Part shown: positions 37,915 to 48,665 of the stretch, in pieces | Layout: every line of letters starts with the position of its first letter | How positions within the stretch are numbered: the stretch's first letter is position 1 | DNA from: Cryptomeria japonica | Taxonomy: Eukaryota > Streptophyta > Pinopsida > Cupressales > Cupressaceae | DNA length: 64,000 bases | NCBI RefSeq assembly: GCF_030272615.1 | Contig: NC_081409.1 | Location: forward strand, 911,488,340 to 911,552,339 | Direction: 5' to 3' | The notes under the pieces: model-generated | Told to the model about the DNA's origin: nothing | The model's database searches: none | Seen by the model: only the letters and a program-made list of their open reading frames with translations | Translations under genes and position numbers: made by a program

Positions 37915-39321
37915 TGTAGACGTATAAAAATGGCCATATTCCTAAATGAATATTTTATGTTCATTTCTCTATTTAATTAAATCCAATTTAATTAAATTAC
38001 CCGCATTCCTCTATTTAATTAGGTAAATTACTCAATTAAATTCACTATACCCATTTAATGAATAAATCATTTTATTCAATTAAATCCCCCCTATCCACTT
38101 TTAATTAAATTCAAATTTAATTAAATAGTTATCCTAAATTAAATAAATCTAATTTATTTAATTGCAACCAAATTGAATGAAATTCATTAAATTCAATTAA
38201 ATCCTATTATCCCTCCATCCACTTGCAAAATCCTACATCTCCCACTTGCCTTCCTAAACCCCTTTCTAATTTCTTCTAGACTCTTCTAATTGCTTCTAAT
38301 TAGCCTAACCCATCTTCTAAACTTTGTCACATCCCTAAGCAAGGGGAGGTCACTTCTCAAATCCTCAAAGTCTTTGATAACCATTAAAGGCTTCAAGCCT
38401 TCAACCACTTAATTCCTCAAAGTCTTTGATAACCATTAAAGGCTTCAAGCCTTCAACCACTTAAATCCCCAAAGTCTTCATAACCATTAATGGTTAACTC
38501 AAACCCTCTTACATGGTTAAAGAATTTCTTTTAACTCAACCTTCATCCAACCCAAGGGTCTCATCAAGCATTTAATGCTTTGACCATGATTATCTCTTAA
38601 TCATTTGCACAAGGGTTTATCCTTGGATTAACTCTTAATCCAATGGGTAATCTTAATTTAGACTTGACCCTTATTTCTAGATAACCCTAAGGTCTTCTCA
38701 GGCATTTAATGTCTCCAACCCCTTCTCTCAACCCAACCCTATGTTGACACTTGTCACCATTTCATTGGTGCCCTATTTTTGCTATAAATAGAGCTCTCAT
38801 TCCTCCATTTTAAAACATCCTCCAAATTTGTAGTATCATACTTATGCTCAAAAACATTCAAGCCTTCATATATCATTTTTATGCTCATCATTTTAGCCTC
38901 TTTTAAATTAGGAATTAGTCTAAATATGCATGTTTAGAATACTTTCTATTATCATTAGCTCAATCATAGACTAATATATCATGTTAGGATAGTATTTATA
39001 CTAACCTTGTCATCTTATCATCTAGTTTATTGCATTTCTAGAATCATGCATAGCTTAGGATGCATTTCATTCTAAAATCTATTAAAGCATCCCTCGTTCT
39101 TACATTTGCCATCCCTAAACCATTTTGCTCAGTGATCTGAGAGCAAAAACATTGATTTGAGGGACATTGTAAGATAGAGAACCATGGGACCAACCTTGGG
39201 AAGCTGAGTAATACTTCATTACTCCATAGCTTGCACCAAGAAGTCCTGTGTGTGTGTGTGGACAAGTCTTTTGGAATATTTTCACATATTGAGTTCTATC
39301 GACCCGCTTTTCCCGCATACA
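37915..39321 (+). repeat. LTR of fragment F
   Basis: Begins TGTAGACGTA and ends CCGCATACA. Its first third is rich in TTTAATTAAA phrases. Near 38361-38462 a 51-bp unit (cctcaaagtctttgataacc and onward) occurs twice, with a partial third copy. The promoter-like TATAAATAGAG is near 38781. Confidence 0.7.
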
Positions 39322-39950
39322 ATTGGTATTAGAGAGATTCATATTTCATGTCCTACCAAATGAGATCAAAGTATCAAACTACAAGATCTGTCAAATAACC
39401 TTCCAATTCATTCCAATTTTTTTTAGATGACAATAGAGTAAGATGTAGTCCATGGGATTATCAAAGGTGAACTTTCAAAGGATCTATAAGAATAATAGGC
39501 CTTTCTATTCTACTAATGTGCAAAAGTGCTCAGATGGGTTTAATTCCACCAACATAATCATCATGAAGAGTGTTTTAGTGGTTGAGTCCCCCTAGATTCT
39601 AAGTGATTTAGACACATTCTAGTATTTGAGGAATAAATAAATATAAATTGAATAGACAACTAATTAAATTAGTTATGGCCATATTTTTCAATGAATGGCC
39701 TTCCTAATGAAAAGGGCCAAGATTGTTATTCTAAAAGTATCTTCACTCATTAAGAAGTGGTGGAAAGTCCATGCACTTTGGGAGGGAGACCATACATGAG
39801 GAGAATTTGAGCCCACCTAGAATTTTTTTCTAGACACCTTCAAGGATGAATTCTATCTTGAAGATGTCTAGTATGACCACTAGATTTAGGGACAACTACT
39901 ACAACAAGGAAATGTGCAATTCCCTCTAGTGTATGTTCCTTGTGTGTTAT
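37915..39950 (+). mobile_element. LTR retrotransposon fragment F (LTR plus gag remnant)
   Basis: An LTR with TGTA..TACA ends (37915-39321) is followed at once by a tRNA-Met-type primer site (ATTGGTATTAGAGAG). Beyond it, plus-strand frames near 39740-39930 read KKWWKVHALWEGDHT and FKDEFYLEDV, the pattern of a Ty3/gypsy-type gag (W..L......W..F...F...F). No pol or second LTR is visible, so the element is truncated after gag, and what remains is broken. The LTR has an AT-rich start, a TATA box (CTATAAATAGAGCTC near 38780) and local duplications. It is related to the minus-strand LTR at 51345-54099. Confidence 0.65.
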
Positions 39951-41039
39951 TTATTTTTTTATATGATTATTTTTATTAAGTGATTGGATAGTTTATTTGG
40001 GGTCATTTATGTTATAATCTTTTGTGTTGAACTCTCTAATTGGGCCTTTTATTACCATCAAAATGTTCTAATTGTGCACCTTATATACTTATGTTGGGAT
40101 TTAAATGTTTTATCATTGTATTTCATATTTTGGATTGCTATTGATGTTTATTATTATGAAGTTTTGTGTTGGAATCTATTTTTTGACTATGTATTATGGG
40201 TTGCATATGTCATGAGTTTATTTGCTTGGAATCATTTTATTTTTCGATATGTAATTATTGTACTTTTCCATAATGTTCTTGTGGATTGTCATTGAGATGT
40301 ATGGATTCCTATATGCCTATACTCTACATTGTTTTAGCTATGTTGTTTTCACTATGATATGAGATTATGTATATATTAACTAAGTTCAACCTTTTATTTA
40401 TTTACTATGCATCTATTTATCTAATGCATTATTTAGTTAGATAGTTTCTAGTAGGTGCAGTTTGATGTCATTTTATGAATTTCAAAATTAGTGGTTATAT
40501 ACTATGGTTTGGTTGTCTTGTGTTATGTAGATACGCTTGATGTTTTATTGAGTGTTTAGGCAAGGGTTTCCCAACAATGGTCTAAGTGAAGACAATACAA
40601 TTGGGCAAATGTGTTATGTTTTATTTTTATATTGTTCAAGTTTAATCTATGAGATGTATCTTTTGTATCCATATGAGCCTAAATCTAGATGAGTAGATTT
40701 AGATTTTCAAGTTGTGTGTTTCTACAAGTTGTTTTACTCTAATGATTTTTTGCATTTAATCATTTATTGAAAAAATAAATGTTAATAATGAATTTAATAT
40801 AGTTGTTTGTTTCTTGCAATGTATTTAGTATTGTTGAGTGGAAAAAGTAAATATATGTTTTAACTAAAAAATAGATTATTATTGTGCAAATATAATTGAT
40901 TTGTTTTCATTGAAATTGGTAAATTAGGTGAAACATTGATTTATGAAAAAATATATTAGAACTTGGCAATGGTCATTTGATGACTTTACTCATTTATTTA
41001 AAAGGAAAAATTGCATTAATTTCACATTGAAAAATTAAA
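39951..41039. other. T-rich spacer, no gene recognised
   Basis: T-rich on the plus strand, with one open frame of 103 aa (39984-40295) that is low complexity, hydrophobic and aromatic. It has no recognisable motif and is probably chance. It may include decayed internal sequence of F. Confidence 0.4.
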
Positions 41040-42318
41040 AGGTTTTATTGAAAAGAAAATAGAAATTAGGAATAACAAAAAAAATTGTAAAATTTATTTG
41101 ATTTTTAATAATTCTTGTGTTATGGTTTTGAGTGTGAAATAGAATGGAAGCTTTTTTGAGTGTAAAGTAGAACTAAGGTTTATTGAAAAAGTGAAATTGA
41201 TTTATATGAATAAAAAGAGTGAAATAGAATAGAAGGATTTTGAAAAAGTGAAATTGGTTTATATGAATAAAAGATTTCATTTTTTTAGTCCTATTTTTTC
41301 TTTTGCTCAAACATTTTTCTTTCAATTTTTCTGATGAGCTTGGATTTGGGAAATTGGATTGTTCAAATAATTTGCTGGCTTGGATTTGAGTTGAGGCTTA
41401 GTTGATTATTTGAAAATTGAACCATTTTCAAATAAAAAATCTTCATCAAACCATCTTCATGAATTTAAACTATAATTTTCTCATACTTTTTCATATCCAC
41501 CTTAAGTGGATGTATATGGAATTTCATTTTTTAGAAAAGATTGTATTGTTAAATTGCTTAATTGATTGGAATCAATTTAATAAATTCTAATTGATTTATT
41601 TTTAAGAATTTTCTATTTTACATCAAAATTATGGTGATTTTTTTTTTGGAAATCTATTATTTGCAATCTTATATTCAAGAGGGTATTATTAAAAATTAAA
41701 GAAAATACGTTTTTTTTTCTATTGAAATTTAGAGATTTTCGAAAAAGTACTAATGTTTTAGAAAATAAAATTCTTAATTCTACATTCATTTATGAATTAT
41801 ATTTTAGTTCTACAATAAAAATTAAAATGTTTTACTAAAGAGAAAAAAGAAAAAGAACGTCAAAATTTATTTGATTTTTAATATTTCTAGTATTGTGGTT
41901 TTGAGTGTGAAATAAAATGGAAGCTTTTTTTAAAACTGAAATTGACTTAAATCAATAAAAGATTTAATATTTGTAGCATTTTATTTTCTTCTTGCTTGCA
42001 TTTTTCTTTCCATTTTTCTTATAAGCTTGGATTTGGAAATTTGGACTAGATTGCTCACATAATTGCTTACTTGGGTCATTGGCTTGGAATTGAGCCGAGG
42101 CTTAGTTGATTATTTGGAAGTTGAACCATCTTCAATTAAAAAATCTTGATTCTCGACATGCATTGGATTGAACCATCTTCATGCATTTAATGTATAATTT
42201 CCTCAAGATTTTTTCATGCCCACCTTATGTAGATGCATAGGGAATTTCATTTTGTAGAAAATATTGTATTGGTGGATTGCTAAATTGATTGGAATCAATT
42301 TAATAAATTATGATAGGT
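41040..42318 (+). repeat. Old direct duplication, about 0.5 kb per copy
   Basis: Sequence at about 41080-41610 recurs at about 41850-42318. Shared phrases include aaaatttatttgatttttaa, gttttgagtgtgaaat, gcttggatttgg, gaggcttagttgattatttg and attgattggaatcaatttaa. The order is conserved and divergence is clear, so the duplication is old. No coding sequence seen in either copy. Confidence 0.65.
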
Positions 42319-43740
42319 TTATTTTTTATTTTTTTTTAAAATTAGTAAATAGCAGCCAAGGGGGTTGCACCCATTTTATTAAAATTTATTAAAAGATTTA
42401 TAGTTGTATATATGTTCATAAACTTGTCAGACATTTGACATCCATTAATAGGTTCCAACCTTAACAAAATATGAATACTCTCCTAGCTAAAAACTATCTC
42501 CTTATGTGCAAAGAAAGAGACCCACGCTGACATTACATTCTTGATAATAGACTACTATAGTCCCCTATATTTTAACAAAATGGAGTTAATTTAACATATT
42601 ACAAAAAGGCAACCATACTTCTATCCTTCTACATTCACTACACCATTGGTGGCCACCCCCCTATATTTCTTGGGGCATTTTGGATGACATGTGTTGTGGT
42701 CCTCTCCATTTGAATCTTCCATCTCTTCATCACCAAAACATGTGGCTATATCCTAACCCTCTTCTTCCAAAACCATGACCACCATTGTCGCATCTCCACC
42801 ACCCCCAAATTGCACTGATTTCTCCTCTTTGATATAATTCTATAACCATCTTAAACCATCTGCTAGGACCCAATCTAGCATACACTTCAAAAAAGGAGCA
42901 CTCATTTCCATGACAACTTTATGCCTTAGTAGCTGAGAATGTGAGAAGGAGAAAACCATAGTGAATTTATTTACCTTGCGGTCCCTCACTCAAATAATTT
43001 AGAAGTCTCTCGATAGAGGAATCCTCTACCCACCACTACATTCTCTAATATGTTATCCAACTCAAAAAACCTATTCCAAATTAACCTCTTGCACAATTTT
43101 CCTCCTATCACCTTAGTCTTCCACATGTCCAAAAGTGGTGCTAGAAATATTGAAGAGATATTAGTGTTTACACTATATCCAATGGTTGAATTTCAAAAAA
43201 TTATTTCCCAATGCACCCTTAATAGCATGAATAAAGAGATCATGGTTTTTTTAAAACACACCTTAAGCCTCTTCTTTAAAACCTCCCCCAAGAATGCCAT
43301 CTATCGATATTGGCATATAAGTCTCAATGGGGTGTCCATTTTTCTTTCAACTCTATTTCCAATAAACCTTTGTGACAACCACCCAGTTCCTAAAAATAGC
43401 CTCCCTTCTGTACATGACAATCAATTCATACAAGTGGCTCTTGAAAGTATTGAGGCTTCCATCCTTATACAATTAATGGACATCCTTCCTCTACTTCAAA
43501 ATAAGGAAAAATGATGGTTCATTGTCCTTCACCAATCCTCAAAATCTAGAGGATCTCCTTGTCCATACTTTTCATTATTGTCATTCCTGTTAGTACTTCC
43601 ATCCTTGCCTTTTCCAAATCATCAGCCATCTCATTCCCCTCCTAATAGACATATGAAATTTTAAAGTCCTCATTTTTATTGATGAGTTTCCAAATCGGGT
43701 ATAACTATTTTTCTAGTTTCTAATTAGGAGTCCAATTTTG
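42319..43740 (-). mobile_element. LINE 3' end, decayed
   Basis: On the minus strand the block ends in an A-rich tail (about 42346-42319, after GCTATTTACTAATTTT), as LINEs do. Near 43680-43600 the minus strand reads FKISYVY then EGNEMADDLEKA, the end of an RNase H domain of the kind found at the C-terminus of some plant L1-type LINEs (normally ..REGN..AD.LA). A stop codon sits between Y and E, and further stops and frame changes follow through 42700. The 5' part, including reverse transcriptase, is missing, so the copy is 5'-truncated. No target duplication could be identified. Confidence 0.5.
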
Positions 43741-43750
43741 TCATATGTGG

Positions 43751-45150
43751 CATTTGTTGGAAATTGTTGTCATTGATGTCAACACTCAGTTGTGTGTTGT
43801 CATCAAAGTAAAGTGCAGATGAGTGGTAAGGAAATAGTGCAGATGGTTGATGGTGGTTCTATCAGTTGTGTCATTGATGTCTCATGCGTAGTTGTGTAGA
43901 GATGTTTGAGCTATGAAGATGTTCATGGTTGGATGTCCACCCTCATGGTGTTGATGTCTATGCTTAGTGTGTGTGGTATCTTGTATAATGTTGTCGATGA
44001 TGTAATAATGTGTTATTGTTGGAGAACAATGATGGTGGTGAAGTTCATGATTGGATATCGTGCCTTATTTGTTGCACATTTGTTGACTGATGTTGTCACG
44101 ATGATATTATATTAAGTTGAGGATTAGAAGTATGGTGATGAAGTGGTTATGGTGTTGATGTCTTGTGCATGTCACTAATTGTTTTTTTATCTCTTCCATT
44201 GCTCCTATGTGAGCAAATGGTGTTGAAAGATTGTTCTAATTGATAAAGTGCGTAAGTATAGGAAAGTATAATGAGGATTGTCTAGGAGAATGCTCCGCAT
44301 TTGAAGCTATGGTCTTACGGTTTGGGATTTAATGTGTATGTGTTCTGGACATTGCACTCCTATCTTCTCAGGTCTTTAGCATTCGTAGATGTTCTTTGGT
44401 AATTGCAGTATGTTGGCAGGTTGGTTGTTTGTCAGGACTGGTTTGGAAAATGCTCTGCATTTTTCCGCATTGTTGTTTCTAGTCCCACAGCTTGGTGAAT
44501 GTGCTTATAATGTGTGTGCATTGTCTTAGTTCAAATTTTGGGTAATGAGGTGTACTACAAGTATGTTCAATGAAATTTTATCTCACGATTGTGTTTTTTG
44601 GGCTTCCAAGTATGAAGAACTTTGTATTTGTTTGGTTCTGTCAACTTGTTTTGAAATGACAACATGAAAGAAGTATTTGGGAATGTAGTTGGATGTTCAT
44701 AAAATGTCTTTGTGTTCTACATGACAATGGTTAATCTTTTTGGTGTCAACTTTTTTCTAGAGTTGGTTTTTAGGGTGTTTTATGGTTGTCTAGTAGACTA
44801 AGCTTATTCTCTTGCTTGTGCTTTGTATTTCAAGGTTTGTGCCAACATTGAAGGTTGCGTTGAGTTGTGTTTGGGTCTTGCCATGTCTTAGTTTATGCCA
44901 CATTGTGTAAATTCATCTGGTTGTTGTGTTTTTGGGCTGGTTGGTTATGTGCTACATGTTACCTTGTTGTTGACTTAGGAGGATGCACACCAGCGTGTTT
45001 GTTGTTTGGGGTTGCATGGGAAGATGTAATAAGTTGTTTTTAGGTCCAATCTATCTCCTAGTTTGGATTGCTTTAACCGCAACATGTATTTGAGGCCAAT
45101 TTATTGGGGTCATTGCTAGTTCCTTGTTCTAGCCGACCTAATTTGACCTA
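43751..45150 (+). repeat. Copia-type LTR-like stretch
   Basis: It begins TGTTGG and then gttgtcattgatgtcaa, the same opening as the LTRs of D and E. The following 1.4 kb is GT-rich on the plus strand with no internal-region motif. The right end is uncertain (a possible end lies near the phrase gccgacctaatttgacctac at 45132-45150). It may be a solo or partial LTR of a different subfamily. No target duplication was found. Confidence 0.4.
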
Positions 45151-45749
45151 CAAAGAGTGACCCAAAATGTTGATACTAAACAAATCTTACACAGTTGAGT
45201 CCAGAAACTACTTGTGCCTATTATAATGGACAATAAAAATTTAATGTCTTTAAGGTCAATTGTGGTTTTTGAATTATCGCACTCTGACCTTTTCAAAACA
45301 TTGTGCAATAATGGAATAAAAATAACATTGGTTGCAATCCATTTTATTCTAAAAGAATTTACTTTTGAATTATTGTTGATTATATTTGCAAACATAGTAA
45401 AAGTAATGAACTTAGATTCATTTACAAAAGTAATATAATTTACTTAGAAAGTACTATTATTATTTATTTTTGAATGTTTTGTAAAATAATAATATTATTT
45501 ATATAATTTTCTTATATTTTTGTCTAAATAATTAGTTAAATACTATTTAACTAATTTAAATGTTATAATCTTTACAATTTATATTAAATGCGGTTGTAAA
45601 AGTTCATATAAAATGAAAATATAAAGATTACAAGGACAAACTTTCTCAAATAAAATAAATACAAAATAAAAGCTATGAAATAGTATGGGTCTATCGGAGC
45701 CTTGCTTGGTGCATTTTCTTTCAACCTAGAGTAGAGTCCCACTAGAGGC
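45151..45749. other. AT-rich spacer
   Basis: AT-rich, no gene recognised. Short opposing open frames at 45138-45438 are shadows of each other and have no known motif. Confidence 0.4.
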
Positions 45750-45975
45750 GATGAGGTTGGTGGGAGAAGTGATAGCCTTAATGCTATTAGAGAGACCATA
45801 CTAATTGAATTACAACTCAATGGTGATGAGGTTGGTGGGAGAAGTGATAGCCAAATGCTTTTGGAGATGCCATCTATAGTGATTTTTAACTTAGAAGTGA
45901 TGAGGTTGGTGGGAGAAGTGATAGAGTTAAATGCTTTTAGATAAGGTTTCCTAACTTGTTCTAACTTCAACCTTA
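45750..45975. repeat. Minisatellite, three units of about 75 bp
   Basis: The core gatgaggttggtgggagaag recurs at 45750, 45824 and 45899 (periods 74 and 75), each followed by a variant of TGATAG...ATGCT. The units differ moderately. Confidence 0.75.
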
Positions 45976-46565
45976 CTGAATCATTTTAAATCTATGATTA
46001 AAAATAATAATACTATAAAAATTAATAAAATAAATATTAAATTCAAATGTACATTTTTTACTAGATAATTAAACAATTAATTGAAATAGATATTTATGAT
46101 TGATTTACAATATTTTTAGCTAATACTTTGTTTGGATTTGATCATGTAGGTTATTTTTTGTTACTAATGTTGTGGGTCTAACTCCATGATCCATAGTCAA
46201 GGTATGAAAACAAGAGAAGAGAAATTTGCGCATCAAATCAAAAAAATATTAGCTAAAAATCAATATGACATATGAAATTGTTAAGATTTAAATTTACAAT
46301 AGACTTTATATAAAGAATTATATTACTAAATATTTAAACTTATATAAAAATTATAATATTAAATATTATTGTTTTCTAAAAAAAGATATAAATATTAAAA
46401 TAAAAGTCATATCCACCCATTCTAAATATTACACATGATAATTTAGATATAAAAAATATCAATAAAAATAATTAAATTAATTAATATCTATATTATTATT
46501 TTTGTAAAAGAAAAAATATATTAATCTATCTTGAATAGATGTCAAATTAAAACACATCCAGAAGC
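45976..46565. other. AT-rich upstream region of gene 2
   Basis: Very AT-rich with many TAAATAT and TTAAAT phrases. Nothing coding. A TATA-like AATATATTAAT lies about 50 bp before the shared 5' element of gene 2. Confidence 0.4.
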
Positions 46566-46590
46566 TTCTTGTCTAATTCTTCTAGAAACT
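46566..46590 (+). promoter_or_regulatory. Shared 5' element of paralog cluster, gene 2 copy
   Basis: ttgtctaattcttctagaaa (46570-46589) matches the gene 1 element at 18890-18909. The TTCTAGAA core is two head-to-tail heat-shock-element units, but a full three-unit site is not obvious. It lies about 185 bp before the ATG. Confidence 0.45.
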
Positions 46591-46600
46591 TAGAAAAAGA

Positions 46601-46636
46601 ATGCCATCACTCATCATGGTCTTGTTCGCCTGTTAG
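46601..46636 (+). promoter_or_regulatory. Upstream ORF 1 of gene 2 (11 aa)
   Basis: Frame MPSLIMVLFAC then TAG, 11 bp after the shared 5' element and so probably in the leader. Confidence 0.3.
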
Positions 46637-46698
46637 GAAAAACAGCTGCAGGGTGGAAACTTGATGGATTGAGAGCTGTTTTGAATAGACTTATATTT

Positions 46699-46749
46699 AT
46701 GAAGAAGACCAGGACAGCAGATAATGTAAGAAGCATTAAAAGAGATTAA
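46699..46749 (+). promoter_or_regulatory. Upstream ORF 2 of gene 2 (16 aa)
   Basis: Frame MKKTRTADNVRSIKRD then TAA, ending 23 bp before the main ATG. An even shorter ATGGATTGA lies between this and the first upstream ORF. Confidence 0.3.
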
Positions 46750-46772
46750 GTAAATAAAAGAGATTAATATTG

Positions 46773-48374
46773 ATGCAGTCAGAGAAGGAAGAAGCAGAAG
46801 ATATAATCCCTGGTTCTCTCAGGGATGCCAAGACCCCTCAACTGATAATGATGAAGAAGAAGAAGAAGAGACACCATGAGAAAAAATCATGTTTTAATCC
46901 ATATTCCACTTTTGGTCTCGACAAATTTACCAGTCTGAGTGCAGAATTGTCTGCAAAAAGAGAATATGTTTCTAGGAAGACAGGGATCCCTGAGGCCAAG
47001 GTGAGGTTTGCTTATACTAGCAAAGGATTGGTACCTGTGGTGCTAAAAACTGATTATGATGGTAGGGTTTCCAAACTTTCAGGCCTGTTACGTCCCAGAA
47101 CAAAACATGGCAGTCAATTCAAGGAGAATTATAACAGTAATCCACAGGAGGATGGATATGAGGGTGATCATGATGTTGAGGGTGATGAAGGGTGTGAGAA
47201 TGGTGTAAATGGGTCTGAAAGCAGGAAAGAGGGTGGAGCTGTGACTATACTGCCATGGTGGTCTAGGTATCTGGAAACAACTGCCTTTGTTGTGCAGAAA
47301 GTGAGTGCTATTTTGACCAGCAAGTTTTCAGTGCCTGCAGCAGCCATGGCAGTTGTTCTGTTGGTGGGTTTTCTGCAGAGAATGTGTCTTGGTGCTGTCA
47401 TGGGCATGAAGAGATTCAAAGACAGAGGGATCTTCCATTTCTTTGAGCATTTAATCTACACGAGGACCAGCCCAGAGTTCAGGACGAGGCATCCAGAGAA
47501 GGCAGAGCAAGTAGAGAAACCTCTGACATCTCCAGAGCATAAGATCTCTAATGAAGAAAGGTTGTCAGAAGGGTCCCTCATTTCCTTGAGTGCACTTAGC
47601 AACCCTACTGTGAGATTTCCTGCTTCTTTTTCAGTGCCTGCAGTGGCCATGGCAGTTTTTGTGTTGGTGGGTTCTCTGCAGACAATGTGTCTTGGTGCTG
47701 TCATGGGCATGAAGAGGTTCATAGACAAATGGATCTTCCATTTCTTTGAGCATTTGATCGACTTGAAAACAAGCCCAGAGTTCAGAACTAGGCCTCCAGA
47801 GGACGCAGAGCAAGTAGAGAAACCTCTACCATCTCCAGAGCATAAGATCACTAATGAAGAAAGGTTTTCAGAAGGGTCCCTGATTTCCTTGAATGCACTT
47901 AGAAACCCTACTCTGAGATATCCTGCGTCCCTTTCTGCCTCCAAAAACGGCAGCAGGAGCCTGAACTTCAATACTGGACAGAAGGGAAAGAAGAAGAATA
48001 AGACTAAATTTGGAAGGATTTTTTATATTGATGGTCAGCCAGGGAAAACCAACAGAGTACAGCAGTCTGAGGATTTCTTGGGGAGGGCAAAAAGGAGGCC
48101 AATTGATACCACTGTGGGTGCCACTCTGATGGCTATTATTCTCTTTGTTTTGGTCATCTATGGCAGGCTCTGTGCAATCTGCTTCACATCTGCTTTACTG
48201 TGTATTGTTCCCAAGCTCAGAAATGGTGAAAACATTACTGATTCTGGTACCAATTATAAGAACAGCACAGTGATGATGGATCTTCAATCCAGGGAGTACA
48301 GGAAGAAGGTTATTATGGATGGATTGCTTGATAGAAGTCATTTGCAGGGCAACACAAGATTCACAATTAATTGA
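46773..48374 (+). CDS. ZCF37-like membrane protein, paralog 2, with internal duplication (533 aa)
   Basis: Single exon. The start is placed at the first true ATG (46773); the codon before it is TTG. Residues 1-40 form an acidic then basic leader (EEAEDII, then KKKKKRHHEKK). Residues 42-90 hold the family domain (NPYSTFGLDKF, LSAELSAKRE, VRFAYTSKGL, PVVLK). An acidic patch (128-146) precedes PWWSRYL (161-167). The central hydrophobic segment plus its loop occurs twice: about 186-286 and 287-387. Both units read SVPA.AMAV..LVG.LQ.MCLGAVMGMKRF, IFHFFEHLI, TSPEFRTR and SPEHKI. Then come a basic linker, the C-terminal hydrophobic segment (449-481, GATLMAIILFVLVIYGR, AICFTSALL) and the tail LQSREYRKKVIMDGLL. 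The extra unit should add one hydrophobic segment compared with paralogs 1 and 3 and could change topology. Codon use and frame are intact throughout. Function unknown; family assigned by motif pattern. Confidence 0.88.
   Translation: MQSEKEEAEDIIPGSLRDAKTPQLIMMKKKKKRHHEKKSCFNPYSTFGLDKFTSLSAELSAKREYVSRKTGIPEAKVRFAYTSKGLVPVVLKTDYDGRVSKLSGLLRPRTKHGSQFKENYNSNPQEDGYEGDHDVEGDEGCENGVNGSESRKEGGAVTILPWWSRYLETTAFVVQKVSAILTSKFSVPAAAMAVVLLVGFLQRMCLGAVMGMKRFKDRGIFHFFEHLIYTRTSPEFRTRHPEKAEQVEKPLTSPEHKISNEERLSEGSLISLSALSNPTVRFPASFSVPAVAMAVFVLVGSLQTMCLGAVMGMKRFIDKWIFHFFEHLIDLKTSPEFRTRPPEDAEQVEKPLPSPEHKITNEERFSEGSLISLNALRNPTLRYPASLSASKNGSRSLNFNTGQKGKKKNKTKFGRIFYIDGQPGKTNRVQQSEDFLGRAKRRPIDTTVGATLMAIILFVLVIYGRLCAICFTSALLCIVPKLRNGENITDSGTNYKNSTVMMDLQSREYRKKVIMDGLLDRSHLQGNTRFTIN
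47331..47936 (+). repeat. 303-bp in-frame tandem duplication inside gene 2
   Basis: GTGCCTGCAG at 47331 recurs at 47634, giving a period of exactly 303 bp (101 codons). The two units are clearly alike but differ at many positions, including amino-acid changes, so the duplication is not recent. The second unit starts after a pyrimidine-rich stretch ending in CAG. Confidence 0.9.
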
Positions 48375-48659
48375 AAATAATATGTAATCGTGCCTTCCCT
48401 GAACAGAAACAGCGAGGAAGTGGATTTGTATGTATCAGGTAACTGCAATAGGTGAATTTGTTTTAGATTGTATAAAAAATATTTTTATAAAATGTCAGAA
48501 GGGTGGGCATATTCTTCTGCAACAGAAAATATTCATTTCTTTCCTTAATTAATTGTACACTTTTCAAAACAATTTCTAATCTCTCTATATTTGTTCCAAT
48601 CAGTTTAACCTGAAAAGAACAGTACCCAAGGCTGTCCAGAACTGGATTGTTTTGTTCTC

Positions 48660-48665
48660 AATAAA
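48660..48665 (+). terminator. Possible poly(A) signal of gene 2
   Basis: AATAAA 286 bp after the stop codon, in a T-rich context (TTTTGTTCTC before it). The nearest canonical signal downstream of gene 2. Confidence 0.35.

Noticed and set aside
39247-39262. Short TG repeat as a regulatory or Z-DNA site
   Set aside because: Only about six dinucleotides inside an LTR; no support for function.
39984-40295. 103-aa hydrophobic plus-strand frame
   Set aside because: Low-complexity T-rich DNA yields Phe/Leu/Ile/Tyr runs by chance; no start context, domain or homolog in the window.
43050-43514. 154-aa plus-strand frame
   Set aside because: Antisense to the decayed LINE on the minus strand, which has recognisable RNase H-end motifs.
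47610-47633. Possible intron ending in ttctttttcag within gene 2
   Set aside because: The reading frame is open through it and the paralogs are intronless. The pyrimidine stretch is coding. Kept only as a note.
47456-47971. 171-aa minus-strand frame with internal repeats
   Set aside because: Shadow of the duplicated segment of gene 2.
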